A stretch of 64,000 nt of DNA from Strigamia acuminata (taxonomy: Eukaryota; Arthropoda; Chilopoda; Geophilomorpha; Linotaeniidae): the NCBI GenBank assembly GCA_949358305.1, contig OX442321.1, positions 5,171,605 to 5,235,604 of the forward strand, in the 5' to 3' direction. Position numbers and translations under genes: made by a program. Position 1 is the first letter of the stretch. The number at the start of each line of letters is the position of its first letter. The notes beneath the pieces are model-generated. The model saw only the letters and a program-made list of their open reading frames with translations, searched no databases and was not told the origin of the DNA. Below, piece by piece: positions 23,121 through 35,170 of the stretch.

Positions 23121-24335
23121 AAATAAAAAAATAAAAAGAAAGAGAGAGATTCGAAAATGAGAGTTGGGTTTTTATGTCATCTTTATGCATTCTCGATGCC
23201 CACTTTTGGGTCGAGAAATGCAATCATTAAAGAACACGGAGAGAAAGGAAATGAATCACGTGAAATCGGGTTAAATTAAAGCATTTTTTTCTCGCATTTT
23301 ATTGGAATGATTAAAACAGGAGAGCACTGAGTATGAGCAGCAGCTGCGAGGGTCCATCGGGTGTGTTTTGTTGCTCATTTCATTATGTGCCATTTCGCTG
23401 TATTGCAACATGACGTCAACTTTTCAAGCATCTATTCACTCGAGTTCTTCAGGTAGCAGCTGTCAGAATCACAAAACTGAAAAATTCAGTGGCAGATGGA
23501 TTATAACTCAGGCTGATTAGTATTCATACAATGTGGTTTGTCCTTGACATCAACTGCATTTCACTCAAATCTGCAATGAATTTTATGTGGCAGTTTCGAG
23601 TGAATGTAGATCTTCGGCTTCTGCTTCTTTGATTGGGAAAATAAATAGGAAAAAAGGTCGAAGAATTTTTTATTTTTTATTTTTTATTATTGTTTCTTTT
23701 ATTTTGGGGTTTTTCTCTTTTTCTTATCCACTCAATCGTGAAACTTTAAGCTGCGTTTGGACCCACTTGGGGGCCAGCTTCCGTTAATTGAAGCTGAAGC
23801 AAACAGTTTCCCTTCTTTTCCACATCGCGCGCAATTACAGTAATCTGAGAAGCAGCAGAAGAGACGGAGCAGAGCGGAGGATCCTCAAATAAATTGATGT
23901 TTGGAAACAAATATGTGAAGGAAAAAATAAAAAATAAAAAATAAAAATACACTCAACTCGACGCAATCGAATTAAATGTCGATAAACACGAAGTGATATC
24001 GATTTCCTAAAATGCGAAAAATCCTTTTCATTTTTATTTTATCCAATTTTGTCACCCTCTTTTGAATAATAAAAAAAAAATTAGCGTTAATTTGAAAGAT
24101 TTTTCTCTCTCTGCTCCCGCTAAACTTGAGTGATTTATGCCCGAATTTCGCAGTTGTAATTGTCATTGCGCAGATGAGTCACTCGTGATTTCTCATTCCC
24201 TGACGTCATCATTTTCTACCCTCGGATAATGGAAGGAGGGGTAATTGTGAGGATTCAATTTCTGCTTAGGTCTCGAGGGAAGGAAAAACGAGTTTGAACT
24301 GTGGCTTCTTCCATCCTCCTATTGTTTTTATCGAT

Positions 24336-24535
24336 TAGGTCACTCTATGGTGGCAGAGGGCGATAATTTTCCAAGGACATCAAATCCGACTCCTCGTCGA
24401 CAAAAAAATAGACGAAAAAATATTTTTATCATTAAAAAAATAAAAATAAAACATAAATGAATGTTTATTTGCATAAAATGTCATGTAGGAACCGGCCATT
24501 TATGTGGAAAAGACATAAGATCTTGACATTCTCCG
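24336..24535 (-). repeat. Dispersed repeat, inverted copy
   Basis: About 200 bp that matches, in reverse complement and almost base for base, the segments at 32955-33155 and 43325-43525. It includes the shared words atgtcatgtaggaaccgg, gaaaaaatatttttatca and gagggcgataattttcc. The other two copies are embedded in the plus-strand array, while this one stands alone 8.4 kb away in opposite orientation. Confidence 0.85.
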
Positions 24536-25211
24536 TGATCCCCAACCTGCATGAATCAATAAACACAATCTCCCACCCACTGATGGTAAAAGGAATATTC
24601 GCAAATTGCCTCATTCTTTAAATTCATTCGAAACGGAATGTGAAACGGGGATAAAACAGGACAACACAGCATCAAAGGCCAATAAATTGTAATCTTTTGA
24701 TAAAGGCGACCATTAATCAACAAAGATTTAGCAAATTGAAATTGCAACTTTAAAAGTTACACAAGAAATGTTGAATTTAATCAAAATGATACGCAAAACA
24801 CTAAAAAAAAATGTTATATTATGATTTATTTGAGTTATTGCGCAGCTCCTAATGTATTATGCATATATTGCATGTTTGCAGAGGCAAAAATTCATTTATA
24901 AAAAAGGAGATTGCGATAATTTAAGGCAGGTGTCGCTTTTTTTATTCGTATTGCGAACACGTATCAACCATTTCTTACTTTACACATTGGAAATAAGTAG
25001 TGTATTGGATTATTATGGATGTAATGTGTAGATATATATTTGATATTCATTGTGTGCACTGCCACTGCCGATTTCCAAGTGCATTGGATCGGAAATGCGT
25101 CGTGCAATTGAAATAAAAAGAAATTTAATTGTAGTTTTGTTCGTAATAATAAAAAATGCTTTTCTAAGAAAATGTGTAAGAATGTTTTTTATTTATATTT
25201 TTATTTTTTTT

Positions 25212-25436
25212 TTATATCGGAAAAACTGGTTGATTCGATGAGCATTTGAGAGCAATGGAGCATTGACGAGCAAGTGACTCGTAAAAACGAAGCAGATCCA
25301 AATCCCGTTGACCCATCAATAGCACAGGGAGACTGTCGTAAACAGACAGAGATTGGTGGTTCGGAATGATCATTACTGTTATCGCTTTGACCACTATATC
25401 CAGCTTGGGGGTTTCGCCAAAAAATGTTGTCAACAT
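25212..25436 (-). CDS. Uncharacterised ORF, possible gene fragment
   Basis: A 74-codon open frame with varied, non-repetitive composition, including the stretches LDIVVKAITVMIIPNHQSL and LLMGQRDLDLLRFYESLA. Splice sites or a promoter are not evident. The protein looks more natural than typical chance ORFs in this AT-rich DNA, but I cannot assign it. An alternative frame also overlaps it. It may be a remnant of a mobile element. Confidence 0.2.
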   Translation of the reverse strand: MLTTFFGETPKLDIVVKAITVMIIPNHQSLSVYDSLPVLLMGQRDLDLLRFYESLARQCSIALKCSSNQPVFPI

Positions 25437-26428
25437 TAGATAAATGTCTTATCAGTTGCAGTTGCAATCGTTTATTGCAAATTTGTTTTTTTGTAAGAAT
25501 AATTTGTTTACATTACGTAATTTAAAAACAGAAATTAAAATTAAATTTTCTAAATGAATAAAGTGGTTTTGATAAATTAACCAATTACTGCGTTTGATTG
25601 ACGACATAATTTGCTTGGCAGAATTACAAAACACAAATTACAATGTCCTTGAAGAGTTTTTTTAATCGTCCAAAAAAAGCGGGATGACAGAATTGAACTT
25701 GAATTTCAATTTCAAAACGAGCCGTTGAATGAATGAATGAATTAAAATTAAAACCCATTAATAAATCAGTTAATTAACACCCGAAGAGATTTAATTATGA
25801 TGAATGTTCTGCCTCTACAATTTGATTAGTAACTCGAGAAACCGTAATAATTGCGCTGCACAACACGGTATAAATATGGCGATCAAACGATACGATTAAA
25901 ATATAAAAGGAGAAAACGCATAATTTAAATAAAAGAGTTTTTAAATAACCCTAAATGCAATTTTTCTTTGCAGTGGGTCGATTGACATCATAACTTCCTC
26001 TTTCAGTGCATTCACGCGTGGAGAATGGAGGAAAGAAAACAGAGTTTTATTCGTAATTTACGAGTAATAGGCGTAAATAATAAATAAGAAAAAAATATTT
26101 TTATTTTAACAAATTCCACCTCTCGTTGGCCTACATTTCACTCCAAGTTTACGCTGGATCCACCAATTGGCCTAGATTTCCTTTTGATTGCGCAAATAAA
26201 TAAATAAATAAATAAATAAATAAAAGAAAAACGACAAATAAAAACGTTCTTTCGAGAGATTTATTTTCTAAAAGCGGAAAATATATTTTATTTAATATAT
26301 ATTTTTATTACACTTCATTTATTGTTAATGACATTAATGGCATTTAAAATACACTTAAACTTCTCTAGTTGTACAAATTGTTTGATTTCCTTTTAAAAAA
26401 CCAGTCACGTTTTTCTTCTCTCTCGTAT

Positions 26429-27969
26429 TTATTCTTGGAATTTATATTCCGCCGGCAAAGTGCATCCATCTTGTTGTATTATCTCACTCGCTGCATAAAT
26501 ACCACAGCGAATGCACACATCTAACGGCTTGCCTTGGACGTACATTGCAAGAAATCCTATTAAAAAAAAATTGAAAAAAAATAAAATAAACAAAAAAAAA
26601 TTTATTTTTTCCTTATTAAATATTAAATCCATTTAATATTTAATAACCAAAAAAATCCAATACACTTTTTCTAATAAAATTACCCAATTCCCCCCAAAAA
26701 ATCCAACAAAAACAACAAAATTATTTAAATAAAAATAAAAAAATAAAATAAAAAACATCCTCGTTTATGTTTCCCCACAATCAATAGCGAAATTCGATAA
26801 TTATTGATCAACTTTTATGTGCACTTCAAAAAAACCATGTCAATATCTGCAAAAATAATTAGCGTGAGCACCGAGGTATGACTCAATTTTTTTTTATTCA
26901 TTCTCAGTTTACTTCGTGGGAAATTAACAGTCCCCACATATTAACATCAAGAAAAAAATAATTAAATAACTCCCCTAACCCACTTCCTCTATCAAAAAAA
27001 AAATATTTTTTTAGAAAAAAACATTAAAAAATTAAAAATAAACGAAATAAATAATTGGCAAGAGCACCCTGATTTTTCTAATCAGCCCTATATTTATTCC
27101 CATTTAAATATAACCATTCAAAGCGTCGTTGTCACACTCACAAAGGATACATTTGTCTCTCGCCCACTTGCAAGAGTGAGCAACAACCTCATCTGGACGT
27201 TTTCCACCACCCCCCACCCGCCCAACAAATCATCAAGGCCACTGCTCACAAAAGACTTCATTTTATACCAACGATAAACCTTAATTGCACGTCCAAACCG
27301 CAAATTAATCAAAACAATCCATTCCTTCCCACCTATCACCAACATAACTATTAATTAATTAACTAACTAATTAATTAATTAACTAATTAATTTTTTTTTG
27401 CTAATACAGTGGTACCACCCAGTGGCAAGTACCACAACTATTCTATTGTAATCTGAATTTTTTGGACTTTAAGCGCATTCATTAAGTAATTTAGATTAAA
27501 CAACATTTTAAACTGATTTTCTCGATCTAACGTCAAAAATGGCGGCCGATTTAGTCTGTTTTCAGTTGCAGTTAAGTTAATCATGAATGCGCCTAATGCG
27601 ACATCATTTATCAAATGATTGGTTTGAGATTGGTTAATTAATTTGACCTCCTGCAAATCCATCGCCAGCTCCGTTTGTATCAATAATCTTCTCTTCCGAT
27701 ATGTCCGGCACAGGAAACTGCTGGATTTTGCCCTCTGTGGATCGCGTAGATAAACATTATCAGTGTCGTTGTAGATTGGATAATTTTTTTTCTTTTAAAT
27801 TCTTACCGTGAGCAACTATAACCGGCAATTTACCGTTGGTTATAATTGCCATTCTATTGCGTTTGTTATTGACTTTGGGTAGCTTTAATAATTGCAAAGC
27901 GATCTCGCTTAAGTCGCTGGTGCCGAAGTTGTGTTCGGTGGCGAACGTCTCCGCTTCCTGCAACGACAA

Positions 27970-28008
<39 letters not shown>

Positions 28009-29323
28009 AATTAGGAAACGCACTGTTTCGTTGCCGATTATGATGTCGACATACGGCAGTGCTTTCATCATGTTCTCTCTGAATATGGTTATCAAAAATG
28101 GCGCGTTTAAATTGATGGCGACGATTTTATTGCTCGCGCTGGCGTGTTCGGCAACGTGCAAAATACTTTCTATGCTCACAGTTAAATGGTACCCCTAAAA
28201 ATAATTTTTTTTTTTAGAAAAATTAATAAATATATGTCGAAAAAAAGCATATTTCGTGCCTCGATGTAAAAAAAATCTGCTTGGTGCATTAATATTTGAA
28301 CTTCCGGTTTCTCCAAATGGTTTTTTTGGAAGAAATTGGCTGCGCCGAGATACGCGCATAAAGACCTGAAAGAAAAATCGATTAATTATCTCATTTTATT
28401 GATTATATATGTTTTTTAAGTTTTGCCTGTTAAAACCAGTGACTAAAACTGCACATTTGCCAGTGGACTCTGTCGGGTGATGCATGTATTGCGCATTCAC
28501 ACCTGCAGCTTTGACAACAGATTGAAGCCTGTCTCCGAATTTGTCAATTCCAATGCACCCGACGTAAGTGACGGCATCCGGTGCCTTGAGAGCCCACTGT
28601 AATAAAAATAAAACACAATCCGAATTTAGAAACGTCTTAATTCTAAAAACAATTTAAAAATGGCACCGTGAAAACTCTGCACGCATTTTGTACCGATCCG
28701 CCACCCGAATATTCCACTGGATATTTCTCCAGCATTTCATCGTACCTAAAAAATAAAATAAAAATAAATTTATCGAAATGACACGCGAAATTAATCATTT
28801 AATTAATTTCATGGCTCTTATTTTTATTTTTTAAAAAAAATACATAAAAATTCCGAACTACTTTTCCTAATCGATTTATACTTACATAGATATGTGTTTA
28901 TCTTCCGCTAGTATTGCGTCATTGGGTTTCAAATTATACCTGCGAAATACATTTATTAGTGATTAATATGACGTCATTTCAATCACGACTTACTTTTCTA
29001 AAAATTCGGCTTCGGGTCTCGCTGTTATGTCCAACAGTGGATTTCCCAGAGCAAATAAAACTCCTTTCCTGGAATAAAATAAAATGAAGAAATCGTATCA
29101 ATAAAACTTAAAAAAATATATATTTTAGAAGAAAATTCTTGGTGTTATCAGTTAAAGATAACAGAAGAAATTGGAGCTTAAATTCACGAAAATCACAGAA
29201 ACGACAAAAAGTTCTAATTTAAATTTTTCCCACTCGAACGGTGCGAATTATTCCCATTGTCTGAGTTGATTGCTATGTAAATACAAAATGCCACACTTAC
29301 TTTACGCCCTCCGGTTGCATCAT
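26429..29323 (-). CDS. ADK: Adenosine kinase
   Basis: Phosphorylates adenosine to AMP in purine salvage; PfkB/ribokinase fold. Ten exons: 29301-29323, 28994-29068, 28886-28939, 28667-28745, 28427-28596, 28260-28365, 28024-28194, 27807-27957, 27648-27734 and 26429-26556, summing to 1044 nt (347 aa), the family's usual length. Seen: GNPLLDI near the N-terminus (substrate-site Asp), GGGSVQNACRV, YVGCIGIDKFGD, LNLNAPF-like NLNAPFLI, PYVDIIIGNE, and the catalytic signature DTNGAGDGFAGG (usual DTNGAGDAFVGG), ending IIQQDGCTLPAEYKFQE. Two consecutive introns use GC donors (after 28427 and after 28260). The GT alternative for the first gives a premature stop, whereas the GC choice restores TGFNRSLCAYLGAAN. 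The start is the first of two adjacent ATGs. The last intron (26557-27647) is the longest. Confidence 0.95.
27967..28012. repeat. AATA microsatellite in an ADK intron
   Basis: About ten uninterrupted tetranucleotide copies (aataaataaat...) lie just upstream of the acceptor of the exon starting at 27957 (transcript sense TTTA repeats). It may vary in length between individuals. Confidence 0.9.
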
Positions 29324-29459
29324 ACACGCGATCGGTTTCTCGGATCTGAATAGGTCCACGTCTCCACGTTCTTGCTACACGTTGATGTGGCAAACAAAAG
29401 CCAACAGATGGCAGCACCAGATGGTGCGCGGCCATTTTGGCACAGCTTGATACCATTAC

Positions 29460-30990
29460 TTCAAGGTCACAGCCAGCCAGCCAGACCGATAATTGAGCTT
29501 TTGGTGTAAAATAACCATTGAAATCTGTGGCAAAATTTTTTTTGGATTTTTTTAAAATTAGTTTTTTATTAAAATTATTTAATGTAATAATAAAAACTCC
29601 GGGCGAAAACTAGTTTCTTTTAAGATTTGTTTTTATTTGCTTGCTTATGTTTATTTTAGAGTGAATTAAACGAAAAAGAAAATGAAAAGTATTAGTATTA
29701 CATAATCGTAATATTATCGTTCATTTTTTTTCGGAACAAAGAACAGATTTATTTGTCTAAAGGTTAAGATAAATTCTTTCGTTCACATTTCTTTTAGAGT
29801 GTAGTTGACACGTCTCTCCCGAGGTGTCGCAGCAGTGCTGTACAATACAGGTACATAGTTTGAAGCGCGAATTTTTTAAAAGAATTCACAAATACAATTT
29901 TAAAAAATACAGAATTTTACTTTTAGACTTTCAAAAATTATAGTTTGGATATAAATCGGTGATTTTATATAAACCTCTGAACAAATAAAGTGTAATGAGC
30001 CAGAATATTACTTTAAAATATTAGCAATATTCCTTTTCATAAATGCCTCGACGGGACTTATCAATAAAGACTAACTCTGATATTAATCTCTAACTTACTA
30101 AACTTACTCTAAGAGAAATTAAGACAACTTATTTCTCAAAACAATGACTTAGAATTATTCTTAATCTAAAGAAACTCTTAATAAAATACAAGGTTAAGGA
30201 AATTATGGATAAAATTATACATGTTTGACTAATGATAAAATAAAATAGAAAATGAAAGATGAATCAGAAATTACACAAAATGGCGTCGTTCGCGTTGGTT
30301 TACGCTGGCGACGTAACGGCGACGCTCACTGTTCGTTCGGGACGTCCAATCTTCGTTCCTATTCTCGGCTTTCGTTCTCGAAACGACGGACAAATTTCCG
30401 ACTGATGACTGGTAGTCGGACTCAATTCCGTTCTTCACTGACTCGTATCACAATCGTTGCGGCTCCAAACTGTGGTTAATTCCACACAAAATTCCCACTT
30501 TAGCAATTGCGCTAAAGCAAGACAAATTATCTAGCTGGATTTCTTCTCAGCAAGACAAATTCCCAAACCAACAATTGAGCTGGCTCAAGAACAATATCCC
30601 TCGGTTTCACACAACAGCAAGAAGCTCTCAAATCAACAATTGGTTGACTCAAGAATCTAAATAACTTCACTGGAATCACAAAAAGACTTTCTATTCTCAG
30701 GGTAATTTTTGTGGTGTTTCTCATGGCAAAGTTGATCTCAGACTGAGGAGGAAAACTCCTGACAGGACGCATTTCCTGTTTGAAAGCTTGTGGGCTGGTT
30801 ACCCTGGCAACCACCCACATGTTTCACCCACTTTGCTCAACTTCCTTGTCTAAACAAACAAAAAATATAAACTCAAATAAAATAATTCAGACTCATTTCT
30901 GATATCTTCTAGTGACCACTAGGGTCACTACAAAACAATAATTGGTGTTGTAAAATTGTTCTGTTTGTAGAAAACAATACTGTACAACAT
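29460..30990. other. Intergenic and possible retrotransposon leader/LTR region
   Basis: No protein gene. A GC-richer island at 30280-30480 resembles LTR or leader sequence. The segment from TGTAGTTGAC (29800) to CACTACA (30932) has TG...CA ends but no target-site duplication that I can see. It is followed by a copia-type primer-binding site at about 31009, so at least the right part probably belongs to that element. Confidence 0.35.
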
Positions 30991-31008
30991 AAATCAATTT
31001 AGCAACAT

Positions 31009-31027
31009 AGGTTATGGTCCCAGTTCA
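31009..31027 (+). mobile_element. Copia-type primer-binding site (initiator-Met tRNA)
   Basis: The sequence aggttatggtcccagttca follows a caaca that fits an LTR end. It closely resembles the internal initiator-Met tRNA primer site of Drosophila copia (ggttatgggcccagtc). Placement immediately before a gag-like reading frame supports it. Confidence 0.7.
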
Positions 31028-31034
31028 CTGCAAA

Positions 31035-31543
31035 ATGAGCAGAGAAGTAATGGATTCAAGAACAGGACAGTATAATCTGCATTCTTTGAAGTTCAGCCAG
31101 TAAATTTGTCATTTGTCAAGTCATTGGAATCTCCAAGATGGCTGCCAGTGCTGATTCTTACGTCATTGGAATCACAAAATCGAGGTGTGCTGGCTGAATT
31201 GAAAGTGCAAAGAAGAGTTGATATGGGCAGAGTGCAGATGAAAAATCAGGAAACTATTTCAGCGTACTTGGACCGTGCAGGTATAATTTATAGAGAGTTG
31301 CAGCAGTTGGGTGTTCAAATAGAAGAGGCAGAGCTCTGTGAACATATTCTGCGAGGTTTGACAGATGAATATAAGACAGTTGTCAGTGGTTGTAATGTAG
31401 TTGGTACATCTACCATTACGTTGGAAACACTTAGAAGAGCATTATTAGCTGAGGAAAATAGAATAAAGAATTTTCCAGTATCAAGTAGATCAAAAATAGA
31501 GAGTGGGGATCCAGGCACGTGCAGAGATGTGTCTCGGTGCTAG
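31035..31543 (+). pseudogene. Ty1/copia gag remnant
   Basis: A short frame from ATG 31035 stops at 31105. The next frame (to 31543) encodes a typical copia gag core: NQETISAYLDRAGIIYRELQ, QLGVQIEEAELCEHILRGL and LRRALLAEENRIKN, matching the UBN2-type gag pattern. Frameshifts and the absence of a zinc knuckle show that the element is dead. Capsid-type assembly is the ancestral role. Confidence 0.8.
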
Positions 31544-32194
31544 TGGTCATCACATTGAACAACTACTAGACAAACCACTCCTAACTGCCAACATCCTAAT
31601 CACAAGTCAGATTTCCTATTCCAATTGCAATATCCGATCCAAATCCCAATCCCTTTTTTGTGTTGTGTGTGCTGTATTCTTTTTTATGTTAAACTTGTGT
31701 CTACTTTAGAAAATTGCAATTTTCTTAAATTTTCTTAAAATTTCTTTTCAAAAATTCAGTTTTCTGCCCATATCTCTGCAACGGTGCCAGATATGCAAAT
31801 TCCAACTAAGGGAATCGATTTTTTGGATCATTTTACGTCTAATCAACACGTTTTTGACACTTTTTCAATTTGGGGCATTTTTTCTTTGACTTGTGTCTAC
31901 TTTAGAAAATTGCGATTTTCTTAAAAAATTTTACTACAAAAGATTTGAGGATTAGTCATTTTTAGACTAAAAAAATGATGGTCTACAAGTTTCCAATTGG
32001 AAATTTCTGTCTATCTCTAACGGTTTCCAAGATAATTTCCTAATGACCTTGAAGGAACATCTCAAGGTCAAATTTCGGGTCACCAAAAGATTGCCCCACC
32101 CAACTTTAGTACTTTGCCATCATCAGATTAGATGCATTGTCAGCACTTTCAGAAATATTAAGTAAACATACAGACTTTTTGTTCACGCTGTATT

Positions 32195-32360
32195 TTGGAA
32201 TTGATTAAGAAGTTTGGAGTTGAAAATGCAAGAGATGCTAAAACCCCAATGGATGCTTCGCAGACACTTGATGCACCAGATTACCCACTTGGACCTCTTG
32301 CCAATGATGTTCCATATCACATATCAATTTATTTCAAAATGGAAGCATTATTTTGTTAAA
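32195..32360 (+). pseudogene. Copia pol fragment (after reverse transcriptase core)
   Basis: One frame reads ELIKKFGVENARDAKTPMDA and continues to PLGPLANDVPY, the well-known copia segment between the reverse transcriptase core and RNase H. It is truncated on both sides. The preceding 31.7-32.15 kb contains low-complexity repeat DNA typical of arthropod transposons (for example tttccaattggaaattt) and no ORF. Confidence 0.7.
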
Positions 32361-32377
32361 ATAACCATCGTGTTCGA

Positions 32378-32719
32378 ACCTTCTCAGCATTTACCATGTG
32401 GTTGTGGTCATCCTGGCTTTCCCAGCCGATAATAGAACTTTCTTGGTATAAGCTTACGATCGATTTCGGTCTAGTTCTACAAACAGGAGCGATAACAGTT
32501 GCAACTTACAAAGCTTACAAGTATTAAATGAAAATATTAAGAAAATAAAGATTTTAATTCTCTTCATTTATTTATTAGGTTTTTTTTTTGGAAATCCGCC
32601 ACACGTATTTAACCATGCGGATAATTCAACTATCCTCACCTCAGGATATCGAATGCGTCACATTTAACAGAGCGGTTCAATTAGCGCGGTGGGAACGATT
32701 AGTTACTACTAATCAAGTG
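32378..32719 (+). repeat. Array module: copy of the 49.9-50.2 kb segment
   Basis: About 340 bp closely similar to 49885-50225. It includes the overlapping frames ending in IELSWYKLTIDFG-type and AFPADNRTF-type peptides and the first exon of the GNPxHVF family (32590-32713), followed by the same donor gtgagttagtctaaaaag. After the donor this copy joins a different module (basic tail, 32760 on), so the second exon is missing. Confidence 0.75.
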
Positions 32720-32759
32720 AGTTAGTCTAAAAAGATTTCATTTTTTTTGTTTTGCTAAA

Positions 32760-32963
32760 TTGAAAAGTGGAAGAGCATTATCTGATCGACGGGATTTTCT
32801 TGTCATGGAAAACAAAAAAGTCCCAAATTTAAAAAAACACATTGGTGACGGCTTTCGGAACCAAAAGAAAAAATTCCATGGTCCAACAGCACCACAGCTA
32901 CGACCGCAACTAAGACGGCACAAAATCCACCTCCAGTTATTAAAAGACTCAAATAAATCATGA
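32760..32963 (+). pseudogene. Basic-tail exon copy of the array membrane-protein family
   Basis: Reads VPNLKKHIGDGFRNQKKKFH followed by GPTAPQLRPQLRRHKIH. It is a near-identical paralog of 43111-43315. The preceding exon belongs to a different module, so this copy is probably nonfunctional. It is followed by the dispersed repeat shared with 24.3 and 43.3 kb. Confidence 0.5.
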
Positions 32964-33400
32964 GAATGCCAAGATCTTATGTCTTTTCCACATAAATAGC
33001 CGGTTCCTACATGACATTCTATGCAAATAAACATTCATTTGTGTTTTATTTTTATTTTTTTAATGATAAAAATATTTTTTCGTCTATTTTTTTGACGACG
33101 AGGAGTCGGATTTGATGTCCTTGGAAAATTATCGCCCTCTGCCACCATAGTGACCTTGCTTAAAAATGCATTTTTTGTTTAAAAATGCATTTTTTTTGTT
33201 TGAAAATGCATTTCTTTTGCTTGAAAACGCATTTTTTTTTTTTGAAAATGCCTTTTTTTTGCTAATATAAGGTCATTTCTAAATATTCAATCTTTATTCC
33301 ATGGGGTGAAACCCGAGTTTTTTCTAAACCGCGAAACCACGAATGAGAACTCGCATTAACATAATCCATGATGAGCGATAAACTCAAAACGTTAATTAGG
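32955..33400 (+). repeat. Dispersed repeat with 20-25 bp satellite tail
   Basis: Direct copy of the dispersed element (also at 43325-43745; inverted at 24336-24535), followed by four or five degenerate copies of a unit like gaaaatgcattttttttgttt (33165-33262) and a shared 130 bp block with ttccatggggtgaaaccc. The last block recurs near 47085-47210. Confidence 0.85.
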
Positions 33401-33410
33401 AAAATGATGA

Positions 33411-33600
33411 AAAATCAACAGACGGGATTTTAGGAGTTGCCATAGTTGTTGGCTTAGTTTTCATTTCATTTTTTTATTTATTTTTCAAACGATTCATAAA
33501 TTTTATATTTTTAATTTTAAGAGACAATTTAAAACCCTTAAATGCGGCAAATCTTTAATAGATCGACACGACCATCTCATTAAAAATAATCTAAAAGTGC
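33411..33600 (+). pseudogene. Array membrane-protein copy with deleted start
   Basis: Matches the 43776 copy from the membrane segment onward (GVAIVVGLVFISFFYLFFK), but the N-terminal MNSTTTS part is missing, replaced by a stop-containing stretch. A broken member of the family. Confidence 0.6.
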
Positions 33601-33639
33601 GCAACTTAAAGAAAGATGCTGGGGATAGTTTTAGAACGC

Positions 33640-33880
33640 AAAAAAGACGATTTCACTCCGCAGGAGAATTCGTATATTCTGACAGTTGCATACCAAATCC
33701 GAAATTGGCTTCCAGTTGACAAATTAGTGGTATGGACGATTATACAAGCCGAAGAACTAACTCGTTTTTCGGTTTCGCAAATTATTCCACAAGTCAGCAG
33801 AGTTTGGAGGCAAATTATTCAACTCGTCAGCAGAGTTTCGGGGCCCCTAGTAAGAAACCGGATGAAGAAGTATTAGTTTT
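33640..33880 (+). pseudogene. Chimeric copy of the DDFTPQENSY family
   Basis: Encodes DDFTPQENSYILTVAYQIRN, then WLPVDKLVVWTIIQAEELTR, then SRVWRQI, paralogous to 48136-48310. The upstream frame runs directly out of the basic tail of the membrane-protein family (GDSFRTQKK-like), joined through an A-rich stretch, so this is a recombinant of two modules. It ends in a SGAPSKKPDEE-like segment also found at 37657. Function unknown. Confidence 0.5.
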
Positions 33881-34086
33881 ATTTTTTTGAACAAAAAATA
33901 AAAATAAAATGTTATTTATATTTAGGTTGGTGTTTCTGAAGAAGTTCGGGTTCGTGCAAAATATCTCTTTCGACGGTTTTTATTAGTACCATTCTTTTGT
34001 TAAGGTTTCTTTTTAAGAATAGTTCGTTTCTCACGCACTTGTAACTAAGTACATGTCAATAACATACCTTGTCCTTTTTACGCAGG

Positions 34087-34330
34087 ACTGATGTTGGGCC
34101 TCACTCACAACAGGGTTGAGGAGCCTGGGTCAACTCATTACACAACGTCCTTACACATTTCAGCAGATTAGAGATAAAGTAGCAGAGAGACAAAGATAGG
34201 GATAGAACAGCACTGACTTTTGTGTGTATATATACAACAAGTTTGTTATTGGACTTTTATAAAAGGTAGAAACATTAATTAAAAACCAAAACTGAATATA
34301 AATAAGTTGAAGCCTGCTTATCAATAAGCC
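34087..34330 (+). repeat. Array module with QLITQRHYTFQQIRDKV-type coding remnant
   Basis: Copy one of a block repeated at 37690-37912, 38878-39110 and 48430-48675. The shared sequence begins gactgatgttgggcctcact after an acceptor-like gcag. Only the 37690 copy keeps the longer frame; here a small length difference shifts it. Several more partial copies occur near 39675 and 44740. Confidence 0.7.
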
Positions 34331-34960
34331 ACATTCAGATTTGTATCAAGATAGGATAGACTACAGAAGTTTAAAGATAGTTTCTGATAAGAAAAGAGAG
34401 ACAAAGTTAGGGATAGAAGAGCATTCATTACACCTTTTGCTGCATTTAGATGGAAAGCCATCAAAACACATCCAAAACAACTTGAAATTACTACAACCAC
34501 TCGAATAGAGTTGGCAAACAATTTTCAATTGTCTTGATAAATGAAACACAAGACTGATGAGGAGGAAGAGGTATTGGCGTAAACTCAATGCCACACATTT
34601 GCAAATGTATGCGCTCCTGTTGTTAGCTAATTTCGAGTCAGGGTTAAAAGGAGCAATCTAAAGCGAAGGCGGTGTGCCAACATGACCCATTTACACCATT
34701 TTAGGATGCAGTTGAGTGGTCATCAAATCAGGAATTTGAATAAAACCCAAGTTTGCGAAATGAACATGCTTTACGAGCTCTACAACCTTTTGAAGTGATC
34801 GACCTAGCCAAACGTTGGAATCCAAACTCCGTACTCTCGATCAAAACAAACAGAAAACAGGAAGGTGTGATACAATTCTCTTCTTTTTGTAATTTGTGTC
34901 TTTACACATGAAAAGCTACTCGAATTCAAAATGGCAAAATGATAAGAAATTCAATTCTTA

Positions 34961-35170
34961 ATGCAAATCTGGGTCTATATTAGATACAATAAAAGCAAAA
35001 GCTGCACAGGGCACCAAGACAATGCATTAATGCGCCCAAATTCACTTATGAATAGGTTCACTGCAACACTGGCACAAAATGGTCACAAATCCTGGAGCAA
35101 GTACAAAAGATGTTCAAGAGTTGTTGTAATAATAGATGGCAAACAATTTTCAATTCAGTCGGAAAACTGA
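34961..35170 (+). pseudogene. Array module, LAQNGHKSWSKYK family, degenerate copy
   Basis: The frame contains NRFTATLAQNGHKSWSKYK. The same family is at 40059-40266 and, best preserved, at 45130-45372. This copy has a shifted upstream part. No domain recognised. Confidence 0.5.

Larger units (their letters stand above)
23130..26428. other. Intergenic DNA, no supported gene
   Basis: Mostly unique AT-rich sequence. It contains TGACGTCA at 23411-23418 and 24201-24208, an E-box CACGTG near 23259, an inverted copy of a dispersed repeat (24336-24535), a tetranucleotide AATA run near 26196-26224, and one minus-strand ORF at 25212-25436 described separately. Confidence 0.5.

Noticed and set aside
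29800-30932. TG...CA bounded segment as a complete solo LTR
   Set aside because: No matching target-site duplication at the ends that I can see, and the primer-binding site lies about 75 bp further on, so the boundaries are unreliable.
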